From Elmis aenea (lineage: Eukaryota; Arthropoda; Insecta; Coleoptera; Elmidae): a DNA stretch of 64,000 nucleotides. The translations under genes were made by a program, and so were the position numbers. Numbering within the stretch: the first letter of the stretch is position 1; each line of letters opens with the position of its first letter. The stretch is from assembly GCA_947652605.1 (NCBI GenBank), contig OX393579.1, positions 37,950,970-38,014,969 on the forward strand, in the 5' to 3' direction. The notes beneath the pieces were generated by a model. The model was given only the letters and a program-made list of their open reading frames with translations. It searched no databases and was not told the origin of the DNA. Of the stretch, positions 57,930 to 64,000 are shown piece by piece.

Positions 57930-58283
57930 AAAAAGTTAGTATTCAGCAAACGGTCCATCAAAACCGTTCATCGTATAATAAAAGTAAACATCTAAAGAAT
58001 TACTTTTCAATCAAATATGCATATGTTTGATGTAATCTATATCTGTGTACTTATAGATTTTATCGAAATTATTTGCATATTAAAGTATAGCGTGCCTCAA
58101 ACTTGCAAGTTTTTTTCATGATTTTGTATACAGGGTGTCCACCTAGTACCTATTTCCTTAGTTCTAATGAACTTAAAAAAGTTTACATTTTATATCAATG
58201 GCTGTGTCTTATAAAAATGAAACGTGGGCTGTATTTTCCTCAGTCCCACAGACTATAATATTATATGCGAAGTGGCGAGTGGG
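57930..58283. other. 5' flank of the gustatory receptor
   Basis: AT-rich upstream region on the minus-strand gene. A mariner-type end, ATACAGGGTGTCCACC, lies at 58129. No TATA box or initiator can be assigned with confidence. Confidence 0.35.
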
Positions 58284-58291
58284 GGTGACGC

Positions 58292-59631
58292 CAGTGCCGT
58301 TTCTGAGTACTTGGCCGCCCGCGTGCTAACGTACGTTTCGCCGCCCCAGTAAACAAAAAAAATTGAAATAAAAAAATAAATAATTGTCGTTGCAAGTATT
58401 ATATTTAACAACATGTATACAGCGTCATTCAAAAAGTCTGCAACAAATGGGAACAATTTTTATTATTGATTTCTCAAAAAAATTTATTTTTAATAAAAAA
58501 TGGTGCATGGTCTAAAACTAATTTTAGGATAAAAAAAAGTTTAATAAAAAATCGTAGGACACTGGATTTTAAGGATTTTTGAAATATTTGCAAGAGCAAA
58601 GTGCTCTTATTTTAGAGATACAATAACAATTTATAGGAAAAAGTTATTTAGAATCTTAAAATAAGGCTAGATTTAAATTTTTTTTAAGACCAAATTCAAA
58701 ATTTTATTTTCTAAGAAATTTTAACATTCAAAAAGTCTGCAACAAATATAAAAGTTTTTTATTATTGATTTCTCAGAAAATTTTATTCTTCATTAAAGTT
58801 GGTGCATAGTTTAAAACTAATTTTAAGATAAAAACAAGTTTGATAAAAATTCATAGGACACTAGATTTTAGCGATTTTTGAAATATTTGCAAGAGTAAAG
58901 TGCCTTTATTTTAAGAGATACAAAAAAATTGTAGAATAAAGTTATTTAGAATCTCAAAATAAGGCTAGGTGTAAATTTTGACGGTCAAATTCCAAAATTA
59001 CAATTATTACAAAATTTTAAGCACTTTACTTTTGCGAATATTTCAAAAATCGCTAAAATCTAGTCCTATGACTTTATTAAACTTTTTTTCATTTAAAATT
59101 AGTTTTGGACCATGCACTACCGTTTATTAAGAATATAATTTTTTGAGAAATCGATAATTAAAAACTTTTCCATTTGTTGCAGACTTTTTGAATGTTAAAA
59201 TGTCTTTTTAAAAAAAATTAGAATTTGACCTTCAAAATTTAAATCTAGCCTTATTTGTCATCATGTGTAAGAGGGATTTTCAGCGTCATCTTGTGCCCTT
59301 GGTACTTGTCCCATTGCCAATTGCATTGCTATCTACATTGCTACGGTACGGTATACAACCGCCGATTGAGTACATAAATTTAATCGCAATCTTCACTCTC
59401 AAGTCGAAATTACCGAATAAGCAAACTGGAGAGTGATTTACGCGTTTTTGCATTTTTTTTTTAATAGTATGGGATTGAAATCTTTAATCCTTGATCATTT
59501 TTACATACTATTTTTCAAACTAATATTTTATTTTCAGTTCTTGTGAAACATTAAAGACCGCAAGTGGCCGCCCTCTAAATCGGCCGCCCACGTGCTGGGC
59601 ACGCTTTCGCCCCCCGCCAGAAACGGCCCTG
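58292..59631. mobile_element. hAT element with GGCCGCCC subterminal repeats
   Basis: Ends CAGTGCCGTTTCTGAG and GCCAGAAACGGCCCTG are imperfect inverse copies. The 8-bp duplication GGTGACGC is exact (58284-58291 and 59632-59639). The words TTGGCCGCCCGCGTGCT and ATCGGCCGCCCACGTGCT occur near opposite ends. It contains the AAAAAGTCTGCAACAAAT repeats at 58430-59200, probably a nested MITE. No transposase seen. Confidence 0.85.
58430..59250. repeat. AAAAAGTCTGCAACAAAT repeat block (nested MITE)
   Basis: A unit of about 298 bp beginning ATTCAAAAAGTCTGCAACAAAT at 58432 is repeated directly at 58730, then appears in inverse ending near 59195. The right-hand piece continues like 56100-56190. The left tip TACAGCGTCATTC suggests a mariner-type end. 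Confidence 0.6.
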
Positions 59632-59759
59632 GGTGACGCGTGATATAGGTACATGCTATGGGGCTGCAATCATATAACGGCTACAAACTTACGAGCAGGG
59701 CTTCGAACCGATATTTTTTTCGTTTCGGTTTCGTTTCGGTTCAATTAAAAAAATATATG

Positions 59760-61256
59760 CAGGGTGTCGCAAATTCGAGTAAATGCATGGGGATCTCGCT
59801 TATCTTAAGAGCTACGAGGTCGGTTAAATTAGGGCAAAGTTGCGAAATTAGATGCTCAACAAATATCTGCAAAGAAATTTTTCATAGCTGTCTTAGTTCA
59901 AAAGTTATTCAAGAAAACTTGGAAAAATTTATTTTCGTTTTTTTGCCTTTTTTTACTACATTTTTTAAGATATCGACAATCTGGAAGCACTTCTCCATGG
60001 CAACTGCTTCCGCTTTATATTTTGAGATAAAAAAGAATTTCCAACAACGTTTCGTCTCTTCAGAACCATCATCAACTTCATTTTTTTAAATACGGCGAAG
60101 AAATTTTAATCTTATAGTCGGATAGCATTTTGTCTTCTGATTACAATGATATATGACACTTAATATCTAGCATGATATTTTATTACCAAATTTTGAGAAA
60201 AACTCATTTTGTCCAATGTTTGAATCAAAGAATCTTATACAAACAAAAAAAAACAATTCTTTTGTTGTTGTCTTGTTAAAATTGTCATTTTGACATTAAT
60301 ATGATCTTGATTAATTGTATAACTTGCAACCAGCTAAAAATTCTTTGATATTTGTTCTTTTGTTCGCAATTTTTATTTTTACTATGTTCTGGTAGTACAT
60401 TTTTAATTAATTTATTTATTCGCTATCCCTTCGTGTTTTGCTGAGTACCTATTGTTAAAATAATTTTTGTCAATTATGGAAAATAAAAGGTGTTACAAAT
60501 ATGATATTGTAATTGATTTTAATGAAGTATTGAATAAACTGTTGAAAATTAAAAAGCATGCCATGAGAAAACAAAATTTGGTGTATATTATGACATATCT
60601 CGAATTCCTTAAAAGGTGTTGATTTTCATTTTTAATTTAAAAAAAAGCACAAATTCAAAGAATTTTTAGCTGGTTGCCAGTTATACAATTAATCAAGATC
60701 ATATAAATGTCAAAGTGACAGTTTTAACAGAACAACAAAATAACAACAAAATTGTTTTGTTTTATATTGTGCTTTTTTTGTATAAGATCATTTGATTCAA
60801 AAATTGGACAAAATGAGTGTTTCTCAAATTTTTGTGGTAAAATATCATTTAAGATATTAAGTGTCATATATCATTGAAATCAGAAGACAAAATGCTATCC
60901 GACTATAAGATTAAAATTTTTTCGCCGTATTTAAAAAAATGAAGTTGATGTTTCTGAAGAGAGGAAACCTTGTTGGAAATTTTATGTTATCTCAAAATAT
61001 AAAGCGTAAGAAGTTGCCATAAAGAATTGCTTTCAGATGGTCGATATCTTAAAAAATGTGGGAAATAGGGCCAAAAAAACGAAAATCAATTTTTCCAGTT
61101 TTTCTTGAATAACTTTTGAACTAAGACAGCTATGAAATTTTTCTTTGCAGATATTTGATAAGCATCAAATTTCGCAACTCTGCCCTCATTTACCGACGTC
61201 GTAGCTCTTAAAATAAGCGAGATCCCCATGCATTTACTCGAATTTGGGACACCCTG
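59760..61256. mobile_element. Palindromic mariner-type MITE, complete copy
   Basis: Ends CAGGGTGTCGCAAATTCGAG and CTCGAATTTGGGACACCCTG are inverse copies, with TA on the right and TG (mutated TA) on the left. The arms run some 700 bp inward almost to the centre near 60500. The 143-codon plus-strand ORF at 59658-60089 is read out of the left arm and is not a gene. A truncated copy is at 48207-49333. Confidence 0.8.
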
Positions 61257-61432
61257 TATATGTATATTATGTTCGGTTCCGGTTTTCGTTCCGGAAAAAA
61301 ACTGTTTTCAGTTTTCGGTTCAGCTCCGAGTAATTAATTTTTAAATTTTTTAAATGTTTTTATTTGGTATAATAATAAGGTATACCTAATAATTAGAAAC
61401 AAAAGCGAAACTTCTTTTCCCATTATTACCAT

Positions 61433-61513
61433 GTTCTGTTATTAACGACAGCAAAAATCGGTAATTACTTCTTTATTTCGAATATTAGCGATATTTTTAG
61501 ATCGAACTTATGA
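61433..61513. repeat. 81-bp direct repeat, left copy
   Basis: GTTCTGTTATTAACGACAGC through ATTAGCGATATTTTTAGATC to TTATGA matches 62043-62123 with two differences. The pair brackets the dispersed repeat at 61490-61966 and resembles an insertion-generated duplication. Confidence 0.8.
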
Positions 61514-61966
61514 GCAAAGGTTTCGCCAGAATAGTAAAATAAATCAAATTCCGCGCCAAACGGTGATAGATACGAAGAAAAGTTTAAATACACTTTTTGT
61601 TTAAAATTAAATGTTCTACCTAAAATCAAGTTCAAGTTTGATTTTGAATAGAATCGGACTAGTTTTTTATAAAATTTATTAAAACTAAACCCCCACAACT
61701 CCGCCACTGGTTGCTTGTATGGCTTGACATTTTCACCGAATGTGGCAACTTGTAAGGTGGTGCTGTATACCAAATTTGGTTTTAATATATCTACTGGTTG
61801 AGAAACGGTTAAACATAATCGATATTATTTTCGAAAATTTCAATACCCTGTATCTTTAAAATGAAGCGTTTATGGACCCATGTTGATTTGAAATATTCGC
61901 TTTGAAATAAGTTTTTGTATCGACTGTTAAAGTCCTGCTACAAAAAAGTGGACCACCCTGTATAAA
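61490..61966. repeat. Dispersed repeat, copy 2 (mate at 26630)
   Basis: Same order of blocks as 26630-27116, ending GTGGACCACCCTGTATA. Here it lies between two 81-bp direct repeats. The 102-codon minus-strand ORF across its left part is not conserved in the other copy. Confidence 0.75.
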
Positions 61967-62042
61967 CCATAATCCAAAACTCGATGGTTATCGAGTTAAA
62001 GACCTTTAAAGTTTATAAAAAAAAAAGGTAAATTTGTGTTGT

Positions 62043-62123
62043 GTTCTGTTATTAAAGACTGCAAAAATCGGTAATTACTTCTTTATTTCGAATATTAGCG
62101 ATATTTTTAGATCGAACTTATGA
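62043..62123. repeat. 81-bp direct repeat, right copy
   Basis: See left copy at 61433-61513. Confidence 0.8.
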
Positions 62124-64000
62124 TACAACCCAAGGCTGTCGATGCAGAAAGAGTCCCCTTTCTTCTGCAGGGGCAATATGTACGAAAATTCGAACAATTC
62201 TGAGTGACGTTAGATACGATTTGTCTACTGCGTGCACATTTTAATTTTCAGAAAGATCTGGATCTGAATATAAAAGTGTTTTGCCGAGTCTGGTCTGTTA
62301 CAAGAATTGATTATTGTTTTGTTAGTGTATTAAAACTTATTTCGTATTTGTTATTGTTAATTATCTCTTTGAAAGAATTTATTACAACTTAATGTTATTG
62401 TTAATTATTATCTCTTTGAATGAATTTTGCTTTGTTTATTAAGAAGTAATGTACATGTTTATTGCTTTTTTGTTAATGTATTAAACTTTTATTAAAACTT
62501 AATAGTTTATTGTTAATAACCCCTTTGCACATACCATAAAAATATTGCTTGCTAATAAGTTGTAGTACCAAATTTTCAATAAAAGAAAATTACCGGTAAA
62601 AGAAAATTTCGGTAATTATGAATGCCCTAATTTCAATGATAACAATCTAATATAGTGTATTAAAAAAATGTTTTCGGTAATGTATACACAATGATAAAAG
62701 CAACTGATAAACTGCAGTGTGTAAATTAAGTTTATTTAGGTAAATTGCTGCATATTTTTCTAGAATATTACTCAGCAAACACAAATTAATATCTCACCTA
62801 CAAACAAAGCCTCATAGTCCGTATTAACATAGATTAAACAATTAAATTGGGGAATAACTAATGTTTCATTAATATGCGATTTGGTGAACAAATACAATGT
62901 ATTTTTACTTACTTTCATATAGTAAAACTAATTTATTTCGGTGTCTATTTAATGTAAATGCCGTTGATATGGTGTTACTAAAATAATAATAAATATAGTG
63001 TTATTAAAACGAACTTTTTTATTTTTCGACCGGCTGTATATCTCTCAATGTTGGCCTAAGCGCGACCGTCCAAGACTTTGGATTTCTATGGCCCCACTAA
63101 GTCATTGTATATGTATCCTTATCATTCTTTCCTATAAGCACATAGTGTACGAGTACTTTATCCTAGTTATAATGTAAAAATGTATCAACAAATCGTTAGT
63201 TGATAGACCAAACCCAAACACTGACTTGTTCAAGTTACAACCTTACAACCGTAATATTTTAACGTTAATTTGTTATACTAAAACTGAAATTCTCACAAAG
63301 TGGTCCTTATAAAGTACCTACCAATTACATGTTTAAGTAAATGATATGTCGGTTTGTTCCATACTACTCATTTAAAAAGTAATTGAAATGACATTAAAGT
63401 AAAACAAAAAATAGCTAATGCAAGCGTCACATTATTTATAATTTGGAACAATAATTGGGACAATAATTTACTGTTTTCATATAAATCGGTTGTCGAAGGA
63501 AGAGCAGCTTTACATAAATGTTGAAATATTTACGAGAAACAAGACACTAAATTTTTTGTCCAAAATCTTTCACGAAATAAGTAAGCAACTTATTTAAAAC
63601 TTTCAGGATAACAAGAAACCCGGGACTTAATATGAACTATTTTTAAAAATACAGATAAAACTTCTACTGGCTTTTTGTCGGAATAAGTTCCACGAATGAA
63701 GTTTGCAACGACGTCCTCTCCTATTACGTTTTTACTGAAATTTGTCAAAAATACAAAAAATATTGATTAATGACTGCCTCTAAAACTCCACCTTAAAAAA
63801 TGATAGATTATGTAACGTCTCGACTAAATTCCATTAAAAGCGATTGTTTTATATATTTTGATTTGATTAATACGAATCAGGGCACTAATAAATCAATAAC
63901 TAAAATTGTTAGCGCTTGGAGGTTATTAAATGTGTGGGACATTAAATTCCTTGAATATATTTAATTTTGTCCAACAGTAAATGGATTCATCAAAGTATTA
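62124..64000. other. AT-rich intergenic stretch to window end
   Basis: No gene. At 62590-62635 ACCGGTAAAAG, TTTCGGTAATT and TGCCCTAA look like a decayed end of the 9.1-kb hAT family. The rest is featureless. Confidence 0.45.

Noticed and set aside
59658..60089. 143-codon ORF as a gene
   Set aside because: It starts outside and runs through the inverted arm of a palindromic MITE. The truncated copy at 48-49 kb does not keep the frame.

Overview
The window looks like nuclear DNA of an insect with a large, AT-rich, transposon-loaded genome. The evidence is a spliced seven-helix chemoreceptor of the insect gustatory receptor family (54.4-57.9 kb, minus strand), phase-0 introns with GTAAGT donors, a MADF-type exon, and a dense mixture of hAT, mariner, piggyBac, Harbinger-like, Helitron, non-LTR and LTR elements typical of beetles and other insects. 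The order cannot be fixed from the sequence alone; a beetle is a reasonable guess.

Only one convincing complete host gene is present: a gustatory receptor of about 403 codons in four exons. Its last exon (54448-54519) is too short for simple ORF finding but carries the family signature TYVLVILQF. A single MADF-domain first exon lies at 3257-3392 (minus). A possible terminal exon at 49558-49836 and an ORF cluster at 53553-54132 (both minus) are unrecognised.

Layout. 0-5 kb: palindromic element, DDE-transposase relic split by a 1.67-kb foldback element with 146-bp tandem repeats and a 9-bp target duplication, MADF exon, then a hAT inside a hAT. 6-13 kb: a series of hAT elements, one holding a Helitron that holds a mariner MITE. 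13.2-18.3 kb: an element with clustered AATTGCTCGA ends, containing a 3.9-kb DD41D mariner whose transposase is broken by a hAT. 18.9-25.5 kb: a hammerhead-like fold, a 5'-truncated jockey-like LINE flanked by 158-bp duplications, a second copy of the 6.4-kb hAT MITE, and another LINE tail. 25.8-33.6 kb: MITEs, a Harbinger-like MITE nested in a palindromic MITE, a Helitron 3' end, a solo LTR interrupted by a hAT MITE, and a 14-bp minisatellite.

37475-48008 is the most striking object. It is a 10.5-kb inverted-repeat element with 8-bp target duplications (CGAATTTA), arms of roughly 0.7 kb (net of an insertion in the right arm), and a core of about 8.5 kb of ~130-bp tandem repeats. The core contains a recent 2,871-bp tandem duplication that copied a piggyBac MITE together with its flanks. 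A second piggyBac derivative in the right arm encodes only the cysteine-rich C-terminal zinc finger of a piggyBac transposase.

48-64 kb: further palindromic MITEs (shared with the left part of the window), the gustatory receptor with a hAT in its first intron, another 1.3-kb hAT, and a full palindromic element at 59.8-61.3 kb. Apart from the receptor, the genes do not form a pathway. The window mainly records nested transposition, much of it datable by target-site duplications.
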